The notes beneath the pieces were generated by a model. It saw only the letters and a list, made by a program, of their open reading frames with translations. It had not been told where the DNA came from and made no database searches. Both the position numbers and the translations under genes were made by a program. A stretch of 64,000 nucleotides of DNA from Microbacterium sp. BH-3-3-3 (GTDB lineage Bacteria; Actinomycetota; Actinomycetes; Actinomycetales; Microbacteriaceae): positions 2,604,001 through 2,668,000 of the forward strand of contig NZ_CP017674.1 of NCBI RefSeq assembly GCF_001792815.1, written 5' to 3'. Within the stretch, counting starts at the first letter, position 1. Each line of letters opens with the position of its first letter. Shown in pieces: positions 1 through 9,483 of the stretch.

Positions 1-1264
1 GCTGGCCCCCTTCCGCACCTGGCGCAACACGAACACGGGCGTCGCGGCGGCCGAACTCACCGAGTTGCTGGGCGTGAACATTCCGCTGCGCTGGTCGATC
101 GCTCACCTGCACCAGGCCGTCGTCGACGCCGAGCCGCACGTCCCCGAGATCCGCTTCCTCACCACCCTCGCCGGGTACGTGCACTGGAAGCTGACCGGCG
201 AGAAGGTGCTCGGCGTGGGCGACGCCTCGGGCATGTTCCCGATCGACTCCGCCACCCGTGACTACGACGCCGACCTCGTCGCCCGCTACGACGCGCTCGC
301 CGCCGGCCGGCTGCCGGCCCTCCGCGACCTGCTCCCGCAGTCGCTCGTGGCGGGAACCTCCGCGGGCAGCCTCACCGCCGAGGGGGCGGCCCTGCTCGAC
401 CCGAGCGGAACCCTGCATCCTGGCATCCCCTTCGCTCCGCCCGAGGGCGACGCCGGCACCGGCATGGTCGCCACCGGCGCCGTGGCCCCGCGCACGGGCA
501 ACGTCAGCGCGGGCACGAGCATCTTCGCGATGGTCGTGCTGGAGCGTCCGCTCAGCCAGGTGCACCACGAGCTCGACCTCGTCACGACCCCGTCGGGCGA
601 CGCCGTCGCGATGGTGCACTGCAACAACGGCGCGAGCGAACTGGCCGCCTGGGCGAACCTGTTCACCGCCTTCGCCGCCGCGGCGGGCACGCCGGTGACC
701 CCGGATGCCACCTACGCGGCGCTCTTCGACGCCGCCCTGTCGGGAGAAGCCGACGCGGGCGGGCTGCTGGCGTACAACCACCTCGCCGGTGAGCCCATCG
801 CGGGCCTCGCCGAGGGGCGACCGCTGGTGGTGCGCACGCCCGATAGCCGCCTGACGCTGCCGAACTTCATGCGCGCGCAGCTCTACGGCGTCTTCGGCAC
901 GCTGGCGCTCGGTATGGACGTGCTCCACGGCGAGGGCGTGCAGCTCGATCGCATGTATGCGCATGGCGGCATGTTCCGCACCGCGGGTGTCGCACAGCGC
1001 TTCCTCGCGGCGGCGCTCGATGCTCCCGTCGCCGTCGCCGAGACGGCATCCGAGGGCGGCGCGTGGGGCATCGCGGTGCTCGCGGCCTACGTGGTCGACG
1101 GCCAGGGCCGCGACCTCGACACGTACCTGCGCGAAGCGATCTTCGCCGACGCGCCGATCGTCACCGCCGAGCCCGACGCCTCCGACGTCGCCGGCTTCTC
1201 TACCTACCTCGACCGCTATCGCGCAGGCCTCGCCGTCGAGGCCGCCGCCGTGGCATCCCTCTGA
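1..1264 (+). CDS. araB: FGGY-family carbohydrate kinase, probable L-ribulokinase (5' end outside window)
   Basis: The reading frame is open from base 2 ([13 protein letters not shown]...), so the start lies before the window and only about 420 C-terminal residues are visible. FGGY kinases phosphorylate ketoses with ATP in the cytoplasm. The visible part includes the family's sugar-binding and C-terminal ATPase half, with the [12 protein letters not shown] phosphate-binding segment and the AHGGMFRT / [10 protein letters not shown] segments near the end. It stops 20 bp before araA, which has its own AAAGGA ribosome site, so the two are very likely one operon. That context favours L-ribulokinase (second step of L-arabinose catabolism). 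By sequence alone a xylulokinase-like specificity cannot be excluded. Confidence 0.85.
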   Translation, partial: LAPFRTWRNTNTGVAAAELTELLGVNIPLRWSIAHLHQAVVDAEPHVPEIRFLTTLAGYVHWKLTGEKVLGVGDASGMFPIDSATRDYDADLVARYDALAAGRLPALRDLLPQSLVAGTSAGSLTAEGAALLDPSGTLHPGIPFAPPEGDAGTGMVATGAVAPRTGNVSAGTSIFAMVVLERPLSQVHHELDLVTTPSGDAVAMVHCNNGASELAAWANLFTAFAAAAGTPVTPDATYAALFDAALSGEADAGGLLAYNHLAGEPIAGLAEGRPLVVRTPDSRLTLPNFMRAQLYGVFGTLALGMDVLHGEGVQLDRMYAHGGMFRTAGVAQRFLAAALDAPVAVAETASEGGAWGIAVLAAYVVDGQGRDLDTYLREAIFADAPIVTAEPDASDVAGFSTYLDRYRAGLAVEAAAVASL

Positions 1265-1284
1265 TCACCCGAAAAGGAACCGTC

Positions 1285-2796
1285 ATGACCCGCACCCCCC
1301 TCAAGAACGACCTCGACGGCTACGAGGTCTGGTTCGTCACCGGTAGCCAGAACCTCTACGGCGAAGAGACGCTGAAGCAGGTCGCCGAACAGTCGCAGGC
1401 CGTCGTCGAGGGCCTGAACGGCCTGCCGGTGAAGGTCGTCTGGAAGCCCGTGCTCAAGGACTCCGACAGCATCCGCCGCATGGCGCTCGAGATCAACGGC
1501 CGCGACGACGTCATCGGCGTGATCGCGTGGATGCACACGTTCAGCCCCGCCAAGATGTGGATCTCGGGGCTCGATGCCCTGCAGAAGCCGCTGCTGCACC
1601 TGCACACGCAGGCGAACGTCGAGCTGCCGTGGAACGACATCGACTTCGACTTTATGAACCTCAACCAGGCCGCTCACGGCGACCGCGAGTTCGGGTACAT
1701 CCAGACGCGTCTGGGAGTCGCGCGCAAGACGGTCGTCGGCCACGTGTCGAACCCCGTCGTGCGTCAGCAGATCGAAGATTGGGAGCGCGCAGCCGCCGGC
1801 TGGACCGCGTCGCGCACCCTCAAGCTCGCCCGCTTCGGTGACAACATGCGCTTCGTCGCCGTCACCGAGGGTGACAAGACCGAGGCCGAGCTGCGCTTCG
1901 GCGTGCAGGTCAACACCTGGGGCGTCAACGAACTCGTCGAGGCCGTCGAAAGCGCGTCGGATGCCGAGATCGACGCGCTCGTGCAGGAGTACGTCGACAG
2001 CTACGACGTCGCCGAAGAGCTGCTCCCCGGCGCCGCGCGTCACCAGTCGCTGCGTGATGGCGCCGCGATCGAGATGGGCCTGCGCTCGTTCCTCGAGGAG
2101 GGCGGCTTCGGCGCCTTCACCACGTCGTTCGAAGACCTCGGTGCGCTGAAGCAGCTCCCCGGTCTCGCGGTGCAGCGCCTCATGGCCGAGGGCTACGGCT
2201 TCGGCGCCGAGGGCGACTGGAAGACGGCGATCCTCGTGCGCGTCGCGAACGTGATGGGCGCCGGCCTCCCCGGCGGCGCGTCGCTCATGGAGGACTACAC
2301 CTACGACCTCGTTCCCGGGGCCGAGCGCATCCTCGGTGCGCACATGCTCGAGGTCTCGCCCTCGCTCACCACGGCCAAGCCGCGCCTCGAGATCCATGAG
2401 CTGGGCATCGGCGGCAAGGACGACCCGGTGCGCCTGGTCTTCACCGCCGACCCCGGCCCCGCGCTCGTCGTCGCCCTCAGCGACATGCGCGATCGGTTCC
2501 GCCTGACCGCCAACGTCGTCGAGAACGTCGAGGCGCCCGACCTGCCGAAGCTCCCCGTCGGCCGCGCCGTGTGGAAGCCCGCGCCCGACTTCGCGACGTC
2601 GGCCTCGTGCTGGCTGGCCGCGGGTGCCGCGCACCACACCGTCATGACGACGGCGGTGGGCATCGAGGTGTTCCGCGACTTCGCCGAGATCGCCAAGACC
2701 GAGCTCGTCGTCATCGACGAGGACACCACGGTCCGCGGTTTCCAGAGTGAGCTGCGCTGGAATCAGGCGTACTACCGCCTGGCCCAGGGCCTGTAG
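1285..2796 (+). CDS. araA: L-arabinose isomerase
   Basis: 503 residues, the normal length for AraA, which converts L-arabinose to L-ribulose using Mn2+. Family segments are clear: [11 protein letters not shown] near residue 110, the FEDLG and FGAEGDWK segments that carry the two metal-binding glutamates, GAHMLEVSP with one catalytic histidine, and AGAAHHTVM with another near the C terminus. The ATG at 1285 follows AAAGGAACC by a good spacing, and the conserved [15 protein letters not shown] terminus begins shortly after it, so the longer in-frame reading is not used. It is the second gene after the araB-like kinase, and an inverted repeat ten bases after the stop probably ends the transcript. 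Confidence 0.97.
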   Translation: MTRTPLKNDLDGYEVWFVTGSQNLYGEETLKQVAEQSQAVVEGLNGLPVKVVWKPVLKDSDSIRRMALEINGRDDVIGVIAWMHTFSPAKMWISGLDALQKPLLHLHTQANVELPWNDIDFDFMNLNQAAHGDREFGYIQTRLGVARKTVVGHVSNPVVRQQIEDWERAAAGWTASRTLKLARFGDNMRFVAVTEGDKTEAELRFGVQVNTWGVNELVEAVESASDAEIDALVQEYVDSYDVAEELLPGAARHQSLRDGAAIEMGLRSFLEEGGFGAFTTSFEDLGALKQLPGLAVQRLMAEGYGFGAEGDWKTAILVRVANVMGAGLPGGASLMEDYTYDLVPGAERILGAHMLEVSPSLTTAKPRLEIHELGIGGKDDPVRLVFTADPGPALVVALSDMRDRFRLTANVVENVEAPDLPKLPVGRAVWKPAPDFATSASCWLAAGAAHHTVMTTAVGIEVFRDFAEIAKTELVVIDEDTTVRGFQSELRWNQAYYRLAQGL

Positions 2797-2805
2797 GACC
2801 CGCCG

Positions 2806-2830
2806 TCCCGGGCGCCGTGAGGCCCCGGGA
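2806..2830 (+). terminator. Candidate terminator after araA
   Basis: A perfect 7 bp inverted repeat TCCCGGG/CCCGGGA with an 11 nt loop starts ten bases after the araA stop. No T-run follows, as is common for GC-rich actinobacterial terminators. Confidence 0.5.
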
Positions 2831-2911
2831 TGGCGCGGCACGTGCGCCTTCCGTTCGCTCGGAATGCGCCCCGCTCGTCGACGCGCTGCTGTCGCCTCCA
2901 CGAGCGAAATC

Positions 2912-2958
2912 GTGCCCCGGATTCGACGTGGCGGTGGGCTGCCTCGGATCCGGGGCAC
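2912..2958. repeat. Intergenic inverted repeat
   Basis: Arms GTGCCCCGGAT (2912-2922) and ATCCGGGGCAC (2948-2958) are perfectly complementary around a 25 nt spacer. They sit in the middle of the 300 bp gap between araA and the convergent hypothetical gene at 3103-3747. No convincing gene was found in this gap in any frame. The repeat could be a bidirectional terminator, an operator or a REP-like element. Confidence 0.5.
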
Positions 2959-3102
2959 ACTTCTTCTTCCGGTCTCGGCGGTCGGTGCCCACGCGTGCCG
3001 CCGTCCGTCTCGCGTCCGGCGTCGTGCGCTTCGGCGACACCGCGCTCGCCCACTTCCGCACGTAGACGCCCTGGCATCCCGTGCCGCGTGAAAGGGCGCT
3101 GC

Positions 3103-3747
3103 TCAGCGTGGAGCGAAGGACGACAGGGCTTCGCGATACGTGGCGGAGTCGTCGCGAACCTCGGTGGTGACGAGCAGCCCGGCCGGGCCGAGGGTGCGGA
3201 CGTAAGAGCCGCGGCAGGGGATCACGACGACCCTGATGAGGCCTCTGCGCCACGCAGGGGCGAGGGCGACGACATCGCGCCTCTCCGGGAGATCGTCGAG
3301 CCGACGGGGGCGAGTCGTGCGCCAGGCCTCGAGAGAACGCTCCTCCGCGTCGCGGTACGACGGGTCGTGGAACACCTCGTGGCCGAACTCGTCGCTCCAG
3401 GACGGACCGGTGACTTCCGCGAGGAGAGTCGCGCGTTCATCGGCCGACAGGTCTTGGCGGAGGAGGCGATCCATGGCCGGGGTGTCGGTGGGCTGCCCCG
3501 CGTGCTCGATGACCGGCGTCCACAGCGAGGACCAGGCTGCCTCCCAGCGCGCGCGTTCCGTCCGACCCAGCGAGCGTGTCGCGGGTGCGGGCGGATCGAT
3601 CAAGGGGGGAGGGAGGTCCCCGGAAGGCGCGAGCCCATAAGCCTCGCGGACCCACAGCATCTCCCACGCGGAATGCGGCCGGTCCTCGATCGAGACGACC
3701 ATGTCGTGAGGCCAGGGGTCGCCGGCGCTCGGGTGAGCGGACTTCAT
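3103..3747 (-). CDS. Hypothetical protein
   Basis: 214 residues from the ATG at 3747 (MKSAHPSAGDPWPHDMVV), preceded by GGACGG. An upstream in-frame start at 3777 would add only ten low-quality residues. I do not recognise the family. It is soluble, with no signal peptide or membrane segment, and rich in tryptophan and arginine. The middle (ATLLAEVTGPSWSDEFGHEVFHDPSYRDAEE) is acidic and looks like a folded domain. It ends with an RVVVIPCRGSYVRTLGP strand-rich section. It is convergent with araA and divergent from the SDR gene at 3863. Codon use matches the surroundings, so it is probably a real conserved actinobacterial gene. Confidence 0.7.
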   Translation of the reverse strand: MKSAHPSAGDPWPHDMVVSIEDRPHSAWEMLWVREAYGLAPSGDLPPPLIDPPAPATRSLGRTERARWEAAWSSLWTPVIEHAGQPTDTPAMDRLLRQDLSADERATLLAEVTGPSWSDEFGHEVFHDPSYRDAEERSLEAWRTTRPRRLDDLPERRDVVALAPAWRRGLIRVVVIPCRGSYVRTLGPAGLLVTTEVRDDSATYREALSSFAPR

Positions 3748-3862
3748 CCGTCCATGTTCGCGTGCGCGACCCGGCATTCGAAACCCCCGTCGGATGATCC
3801 CCGCCGCCGAACGCGGAATACCGGCCCTCTGCCGGTGGTTTCCCCCGGTTCACCTCAACCCG

Positions 3863-4945
3863 ATGGGAACCCCCGTTTTGACAGACTCCTCACACGCCCT
3901 CGTCGTCGGCGCCACCGGTATCGCCGGTGGCGCCCTGCTCGACCGTCTGGTCGACGACGGCTGGGAGGTGACGGCACTGTCGCGTCGGCCCGGAGCGGCG
4001 CGAACGGGAGTGACGTGGCGGTCCGCCGATCTGCGCTCGCCGACCGCGCTGACCGACGCGCTGCGAGGCGTTCCGGTCACGCACGTGTTCTTCACCGCGT
4101 GGTCGCGGCAGGACACCGAGGCCGAGAACATCGCCGTCAACGGGGGAATGGTGCGCGACCTGCTCGCGGAGCTCACCGACGCCCCGGTACGCCACGTCGC
4201 GCTGATGACCGGGTTGAAGCACTACCTCGGCCCCTTCGAGGCCTACGGCCAGGGGGACATGCCCGACACCCCGTTCCACGAGGACGAGCCGCGCCTCGAC
4301 GTCGACAACTTCTACTACGCGCAAGAAGACGAGGTCTTCGCGGCCGCGCATCGTCATGGATTCACCTGGTCGGTGCACCGCTCGCACACCGTTTTGGGGC
4401 ACGCGGTCGGCAACGCGATGAACATGGGCCTCACGATCGCCGTCGCGGCCGCGATCAGTCGCCACACCGGTCGACCGTTCATCTTCCCCGGCAGCGAGAC
4501 GCAGTGGAACGGCCTGACCGACGTGACCGATGCGGATCTGTTGGCGAATCAGATGGTGTGGGCGGCCACCCATCCCGAGGGCGCGGACGAGGCGTTCAAC
4601 ACGGCGAACGGCGACGTGTTCCGGTGGCGCTGGATGTGGCCGCGGATCGCCGCCGACCTCGGAGTCGAGGCCGAAGGCTTCGACACCGCTCCCCGCCCCT
4701 TCGAGCAGCAGATGGCTGACGCGGCACCCCTGTGGGCCGAGATCGTGGAGCAGCACGGCCTGATCGAGTCCGACCTCACGCGGGTCGCCTCGTGGTGGCA
4801 CACCGATGCCGATCTGGGGCGTGACATCGAGGTGATGACCGACATGTCGAAGAGTCGTCTCGCGGGCTTCACCGAGCATCACCGCACGCGGGACTCCTTC
4901 ACGCGGCTCTTCGAGCGGTACCGCGCGGCGCGTCTCATTCCCTGA
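3863..4945 (+). CDS. SDR family NAD(P)-dependent reductase, PRISE/progesterone 5-beta-reductase-like
   Basis: 360 residues from ATG 3863; a TTG at 3878, eight bases after GGGA, is an equally good start. The N terminus ALVVGATGIAGGALLDRL is the Rossmann GxxGxxG dinucleotide site. NFYYAQED near residue 150 matches the atypical active-site motif (Tyr without the usual Lys partner) of the PRISE subfamily, which reduces enone double bonds such as those of progesterone or iridoids. HRSHTVLGHAVGNAMN and AFNTANGDVFRWRWMWP are also typical. It stands alone between two minus-strand genes. The natural substrate cannot be read from the sequence. Confidence 0.85.
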   Translation: MGTPVLTDSSHALVVGATGIAGGALLDRLVDDGWEVTALSRRPGAARTGVTWRSADLRSPTALTDALRGVPVTHVFFTAWSRQDTEAENIAVNGGMVRDLLAELTDAPVRHVALMTGLKHYLGPFEAYGQGDMPDTPFHEDEPRLDVDNFYYAQEDEVFAAAHRHGFTWSVHRSHTVLGHAVGNAMNMGLTIAVAAAISRHTGRPFIFPGSETQWNGLTDVTDADLLANQMVWAATHPEGADEAFNTANGDVFRWRWMWPRIAADLGVEAEGFDTAPRPFEQQMADAAPLWAEIVEQHGLIESDLTRVASWWHTDADLGRDIEVMTDMSKSRLAGFTEHHRTRDSFTRLFERYRAARLIP

Positions 4946-4978
4946 GCGGGGCGCCGCCGGCCCGTCGGCGCCGGGGCA

Positions 4979-6535
4979 TCACAGTCGCTGCCCCAGTGCC
5001 CACAGCCGATCCGCTCGCCCCGAGATCGCCTCCGACAGCGCGAATGCCTGCGAATCGGTGAGGGATGCCACGTAGTCGACGATTCCGCGGGAGCGCGCGA
5101 GCGTCTCGGCATCGGCATCCGAGGGGCGGCGATCGGCGGGGAGCTGCGCGTACTGCTCGTGCGCGAGGGCGATGAGTTCGCGCAGGCGCCGCGGCGTGCG
5201 CGCGCGGTCGAGGTCGTCGTCGAGCCACTCGCCGAGGGCGCGCACCGAGCGGGCGAGGATGCGGCTCATCCCCCGCTGCTGGATCGCCAGGTCGGGTCGG
5301 CTGAGCACGAACCGCTTGTGCACGAACTTCAGCACCTCGACGTGGTGCCAGGCCCACGGCGACAGCACGACGGGACCGGCCCGCGGGGTGTCGAGCGGGC
5401 GTAGCTGCGCCGACTCCTGGAACCGGCGGATCCACCGGTCGGTGAACGAGGCCAGGCGCCGCTCGGCCGTCAACGAGCCGTCGAACGGGCGGGCGAGCAG
5501 GTCGGTGACCATCTCGGCATCCACGTCGCTGACCGCGGCGAGGAAGGCTTCATCGTCGGCGATCCACGGGTCGTCACGGCGCATCTTGCGGCGCAGCCGC
5601 TCCAGTCCCGCACCGGGGGCGAGCTCGGCGCGCACCTCGGCGTCGTCGCGGGAGCGCCACTCGAGCACGTCGTCAAGCCAGCCGCGGAACTCCGCCGCGA
5701 TGGGGGCGTGGTCGAGGATCCCCGCGCGGTAGAAGTCGTCGACGTCGTGCACCGAGTACGCGATGTCGTCGGCCAGGTCCATCACGGCGCCCTCGATGCT
5801 CTGGCGCAGGGGTTCGGCATCCACTCCCCGACGCGCTTCGACGAGGTCGTCGAGATCGAGGTCGTACGCCGAGTACTTGTGCACGCGGTACGCGCCGTCG
5901 GAGGAACGACGGATGCCGCGGGGCGGGCCGATCCGTTCGATGTCGGCGGCGTCGACCGTCGGCGCCCAGGGGTACTTCGCCGAGGCGGAACGCACCGCGG
6001 CCGTGAGGTTGAGCCCGCGGGGCGCGTTCTCGACGACGTCGAGGGCGGTGAGGATGCGATAGGTCTGCGCGTTGCCCTCGAAGCCGTCGGCGAGGCCGAG
6101 CTCGGTGCGGGCGAGGCGGTCGAGCGTCGACTCGCCGAGGTGTCCGAACGGCGGGTGCCCGAGGTCGTGCGCGTACGCCGCGGCCTCGACGACGGTGGCG
6201 TTGCAGACGTCGCCCTCGCCCGCTCGGCGCGACCGGGTGTTCAGCTGCAGGGCCACCACGCGGGCGATCGCGCTGACCTTGAGCGTGTGCGTGAGGCGGT
6301 TGTGCACGGGGGCGCCGCCGATCGACGGTGACACCACCTGGGTCACGGCCGAGAGGCGTGAGAAGTACGGCGAGAACTGGATGCGCTCCAGATCGATCGA
6401 CCACGGGTCGGCGCGGGCGTCGTCGTGATCGGGGTGGACCCGCGAGGCCGGGTTGCCCACGACCGTGTCGGGGTGCGTCGGGGCGGTGGCGAGCGCGTCC
6501 GCGGCCGGGGGAGGGGTCTCGTCGTGCAGGGTCAT
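4979..6535 (-). CDS. dgt: Deoxyguanosinetriphosphate triphosphohydrolase-like protein
   Basis: 518 residues. An HD-domain hydrolase that removes triphosphate from dNTPs. H83 (RLTHTLKVS) and the pair H123-D124 in HDLGHPPFGH supply the metal ligands, and DLADDIAYSVHD around residue 270 carries the later aspartate. The usual EGNAQTYRILT segment follows. Conserved GNPASRVHPDHDDARADPWSIDLERIQFSPYFSRLS text precedes the first H. The start at 6535 gives the expected N terminus, and a 600 bp block of inverted repeats lies immediately upstream. In many actinobacteria this gene is followed by dnaG; here it converges with the SDR gene instead. Confidence 0.93.
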   Translation of the reverse strand: MTLHDETPPPAADALATAPTHPDTVVGNPASRVHPDHDDARADPWSIDLERIQFSPYFSRLSAVTQVVSPSIGGAPVHNRLTHTLKVSAIARVVALQLNTRSRRAGEGDVCNATVVEAAAYAHDLGHPPFGHLGESTLDRLARTELGLADGFEGNAQTYRILTALDVVENAPRGLNLTAAVRSASAKYPWAPTVDAADIERIGPPRGIRRSSDGAYRVHKYSAYDLDLDDLVEARRGVDAEPLRQSIEGAVMDLADDIAYSVHDVDDFYRAGILDHAPIAAEFRGWLDDVLEWRSRDDAEVRAELAPGAGLERLRRKMRRDDPWIADDEAFLAAVSDVDAEMVTDLLARPFDGSLTAERRLASFTDRWIRRFQESAQLRPLDTPRAGPVVLSPWAWHHVEVLKFVHKRFVLSRPDLAIQQRGMSRILARSVRALGEWLDDDLDRARTPRRLRELIALAHEQYAQLPADRRPSDADAETLARSRGIVDYVASLTDSQAFALSEAISGRADRLWALGQRL

Positions 6536-6640
6536 CCGGTCCTCTCGCGGCGTCGGCGGCGTGGGTCAACGCTAACGCGGATGCGCGGCCCGCTCGCCGC
6601 CGCGCGTTGCCCCGCTCGCGTCGCGTGCCTCCCTCTTTTC

Positions 6641-6702
6641 GTTGAGTGTCCAAGACACGCCGCTCGCGCCCCTCGTCACGCGGCGTGTCCTGGACACTCA
6701 AC
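6641..6702. repeat. GAGTGTCC long inverted repeat, copy 1
   Basis: Left arm begins GTTGAGTGTCCAAGACACGC and continues to 6663. The right arm, 6680-6702, is its complement with one mismatch. Loop of 16 nt. First of four copies in the gap upstream of dgt. Confidence 0.9.
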
Positions 6703-6911
6703 GGGCTCGCGAGCCCCCGCCGCCCCCGACGCTCGGCGGGCTCGCGAGCCCCCGCCGCCCCGACACCCGGCGGGCTCGCGAGCCCCCGCCGGCCCCCCTT
6801 GTTGAGTGTCCAAGACACGCCGCTCGCGTCCCTGGTCACGCGGCGTGTCTTGGACACTCAACGGGCTTGTGCGACCGCGCCGCCCCCGACCGTCGGCGGG
6901 CTCGCGAGCCC
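6703..6911. repeat. GGGCTCGCGAGCCC palindromes between the long inverted repeats
   Basis: The perfect 14 bp palindrome GGGCTCGCGAGCCC occurs at 6703-6716, 6738-6751, 6772-6785 and 6898-6911, each time followed by CCGCCG. Degenerate versions follow copy 3 (near 6987) and precede copy 4 (near 7021) of the long inverted repeat. The block is therefore an alternation of two palindromic units, and it carries no credible gene. Confidence 0.85.
6801..6862. repeat. GAGTGTCC long inverted repeat, copy 2
   Basis: Arms 6801-6823 and 6840-6862 are a perfect 23 bp inverted repeat of the same sequence as copy 1. The 16 nt loop is slightly different. Confidence 0.9.
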
Positions 6912-6924
6912 CCGCCGCCCCCCT

Positions 6925-6986
6925 GCTGAGTGTCCGAGACACGCCGCTCGTGCCCCTCGTCGCGCGGCGTGTCCTGGACACTCAAC
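6925..6986. repeat. GAGTGTCC long inverted repeat, copy 3
   Basis: Same unit with GCTGAGTGTCCGAGACACGC as left arm and two or three arm substitutions. Total length is again 62 bp. Confidence 0.88.
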
Positions 6987-7047
6987 GGGCTCGCAAGCCC
7001 CCGCCGCCCCGACACCCCGCGGGCTCGCGTGACCCCGCCGCCCCCCT

Positions 7048-7109
7048 GTCGGGTGTCCAAAACACGCCGCTCGTGCCCCTCGTCACGCGGCGTGTCTTGG
7101 ACACTCAAC
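7048..7109. repeat. GAGTGTCC long inverted repeat, copy 4
   Basis: Same 62 bp unit with a more diverged left arm (GTCGGGTGTCCAAAACACGC) and an intact right arm. It ends 33 bp after the stop of the GH3 gene, where it could help end that transcript. Confidence 0.85.
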
Positions 7110-7142
7110 GCCCCCACACCAACCCAGGGCGCCGCGCCGAAC

Positions 7143-9476
7143 TCAGCCCCGGCGCACCTCCACGTCGACCACGCGGGCGTCGTCGATGCTCAGCTCGTAC
7201 GTCGGGCCGGTGATGCGCAGCGGGGCGACGGCGTCGAACGCGGCGCACGACGGGCCCAGGCGCAGCTCGACCTCGCCGGGCTCGACCACTCGGCGCAGCG
7301 CCCGGTCGCTGTAGGCCAGCCGCGACGCGGGCACGGTGAAGCGCACGTCAGCGCTCTCACCGGGTTCGAGCTCGACTCGGGCGTAGGCCACGAGCTGCGC
7401 GACGGGGCGGGTGACGCTGGCCACGGCGCGATGCGCATACACCTGCACGACGTCGGCCCCCCGCACCCGCCCGGTGTTCGTCACCCGAGCGCTGACGCGG
7501 AACCCGTCGCCCGCGCGAACCTCGGCGGCGGTCCCGGATGCCGTGACCCCGGCCGGTGCCGTATCGACCCGCAGCTCGTCGCGCTCGAACGACGTGTACG
7601 ACAGCCCGAAGCCGAACGGCCGCACGGGCGTCGGATCGGTGCTCGTCACGCCCGAGGGGCCGCCGAGGATCGGGTGCAGGTACGAGTAGGGCTGGGAGCC
7701 CGCCGAGCGGGGGAGCGAGACGGGCAGGCGCCCCGAGGGAGTGGCATCCCCCGACAGGAGCGAGGCGAGCGCGGGGCCGCCCTCTTCGCCCGGGAAGAAC
7801 GCCTGCAGCACCGCGGCGGGGCCGTCGACGGTGTCGAGCGCCCACCCGATCGCATACGGGCGGCCGGTCAGCAGCACGAGCACGACCGGGGTGCCGGTGG
7901 CGACGACGGCCTCGACGAGCTGCCGCTGCACACCGGGGAGCTCGAGCGAGTCGGCGTCGTTGCCCTCGCCGACCGTGCCGCGGCCGAAGAGCCCGGCGCG
8001 GTCGCCGACCACGACGATCGCAACGTCGGCGCCGCGTGCGACCTCGGTGGCGGCGTCGAAGCCCGAGGTGTCGGAGCCCTCGACCGCGCAGCCCTCGGCG
8101 TACGCGACCTCGCCGAAGCGCGCGGCCACGGCCTCGCGCACGGTGGGGATCTCGAACCCCATCGGAAAGCCCGGGTGATGCGCGAGCACGTGGTTCGCGA
8201 ACGAGTAGCAGCCCATCAGAGCCTCGGCGCTGTCGGCGTTCGGCCCGATCAGGGCGATGCGACCGGGGGTGGCGAGCGGCAGCACGCCGTCGTTGCGCAG
8301 CAGCACGACCGATTCCTCGGCGATGCGGCGGGCCAGCGCCCGGTGTTCGGTGTCGTCCAGGTCGACCGCGGTGGGAACGTCGTCGAAGTCGGCATCCAGC
8401 AGTCCGAGGTCTTCTTTCTCGGCGAGCACGCGGGCGACGGCGCGGTCGATCACGGCCTCGGGCAGGGCGCCGGATGCCACCCGCTCGGGCAGGTGCGGAT
8501 ACGCGTCGGGCCCGGGGAGCTCGACGTCGATCCCCGCCTCCAGCGCCAGCTGCGCCGCCTCGCCGAGCGACCCGGCGACACCGTGCATCGAGCGCAGGAA
8601 CTCGACCGCGAAGTAGTCCGAGACGACGGTGCCGTCGAAACCCCACCGTCGGCGCAGCAGGTCGGTCAGCAGCTCGGGCGACGAGGCGACGGGCACCCCG
8701 TCGATCTCGGTGTACGAGTTCATCACCGAGCGCACCCCGCCGTCGCGCACGGCCATCTCGAACGGCGGAAGGAAGACGTCCTGCAGCTCGCGCTGACCGG
8801 CGTGCACGGGCGCGTGGTTGCGACCGGCGCGCGAGGCCGAGTAGCCGACGAAGTGCTTGAGGGTCGCGTGCACGCCCGCGCCCTGCAGGCCCCGGACGTA
8901 CGCGGTGCCGATCGTGCCGACGACGTAGGGGTCTTCGGCGATGCACTCGTCGACGCGGCCCCAGCGGGCGTCGCGCACCACGTCGAGCACGGGAGCGAGG
9001 CCCTGGTGCACCCCGAGTTCGCGCATCGAGCGACCGATGGCGGATGCCATGAGCTCCACGGCATCCGGATCGAACGACGCGCCCCAGGCGAGCGGGGTCG
9101 GGAAGGTCGCCGCCTGCCAGGCCGCGAAGCCCGTCAGGCATTCCTCGTGCACCAGGGCGGGAATGCCCAGGCGCGTCTCGGTTCTCAGCCGCCGCTGCTC
9201 GCCCCACAACCAGGCGGCGCGTTCGATCGGATCGACCGGCCGTGTGCCGTACACGCGGGTGAGGTGGCCGAGGCCGTGCACGGTGGCGTCGGTGTACGCG
9301 GCCGAGGTGACCTTCTCGCCCGAGAGGGGGGCGACGACCTCGTCGCCCTGGTCGACCCAGTAGCCCACGAGCTGTGCGAGCTTCTCGTCGAGGGTCATGT
9401 CGGCCACGAGAGCCCGCACCCGGGGCGAGAAGCCCGCCGCCAGGGCAGCGCCGACGTCGGTGTTGTGGATGGTCAT
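7143..9476 (-). CDS. Glycoside hydrolase family 3 (beta-glucosidase/beta-xylosidase type)
   Basis: 777 residues with no signal peptide, so it acts in the cytoplasm on imported oligosaccharides. The (alpha/beta)8 domain contains LKHFVGYSASRAGRNHAPV and the nucleophile segment GFDGTVVSDYFAVE at about residue 285. The second sandwich domain follows (RIALIGPNADSAEALMG, VVGDRAGLFGRG). A fibronectin-III-like C terminus begins after FGFGLSYTSFERDEL. The binding motif resembles family 3 enzymes active on beta-glucosides or beta-xylosides. It is the last gene of the sugar unit: its start lies 5 bp from the stop of the MalG-like permease, so the enzyme probably degrades what that transporter imports. 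Confidence 0.93.
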   Translation of the reverse strand: MTIHNTDVGAALAAGFSPRVRALVADMTLDEKLAQLVGYWVDQGDEVVAPLSGEKVTSAAYTDATVHGLGHLTRVYGTRPVDPIERAAWLWGEQRRLRTETRLGIPALVHEECLTGFAAWQAATFPTPLAWGASFDPDAVELMASAIGRSMRELGVHQGLAPVLDVVRDARWGRVDECIAEDPYVVGTIGTAYVRGLQGAGVHATLKHFVGYSASRAGRNHAPVHAGQRELQDVFLPPFEMAVRDGGVRSVMNSYTEIDGVPVASSPELLTDLLRRRWGFDGTVVSDYFAVEFLRSMHGVAGSLGEAAQLALEAGIDVELPGPDAYPHLPERVASGALPEAVIDRAVARVLAEKEDLGLLDADFDDVPTAVDLDDTEHRALARRIAEESVVLLRNDGVLPLATPGRIALIGPNADSAEALMGCYSFANHVLAHHPGFPMGFEIPTVREAVAARFGEVAYAEGCAVEGSDTSGFDAATEVARGADVAIVVVGDRAGLFGRGTVGEGNDADSLELPGVQRQLVEAVVATGTPVVLVLLTGRPYAIGWALDTVDGPAAVLQAFFPGEEGGPALASLLSGDATPSGRLPVSLPRSAGSQPYSYLHPILGGPSGVTSTDPTPVRPFGFGLSYTSFERDELRVDTAPAGVTASGTAAEVRAGDGFRVSARVTNTGRVRGADVVQVYAHRAVASVTRPVAQLVAYARVELEPGESADVRFTVPASRLAYSDRALRRVVEPGEVELRLGPSCAAFDAVAPLRITGPTYELSIDDARVVDVEVRRG

Positions 9477-9483
9477 GGCGGGG

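Noticed and set aside
1216..2958. Long minus-strand reading frame opposite araA, and similar long frames opposite other genes
   Set aside because: High-GC third positions keep opposite frames open. The protein is low-complexity Arg/Ala/Gly/Asp text without motifs, and the plus strand carries a clear gene.
6641..7109. CRISPR array
   Set aside because: Repeats are inverted, not direct, with no uniform unique spacers and no cas genes.
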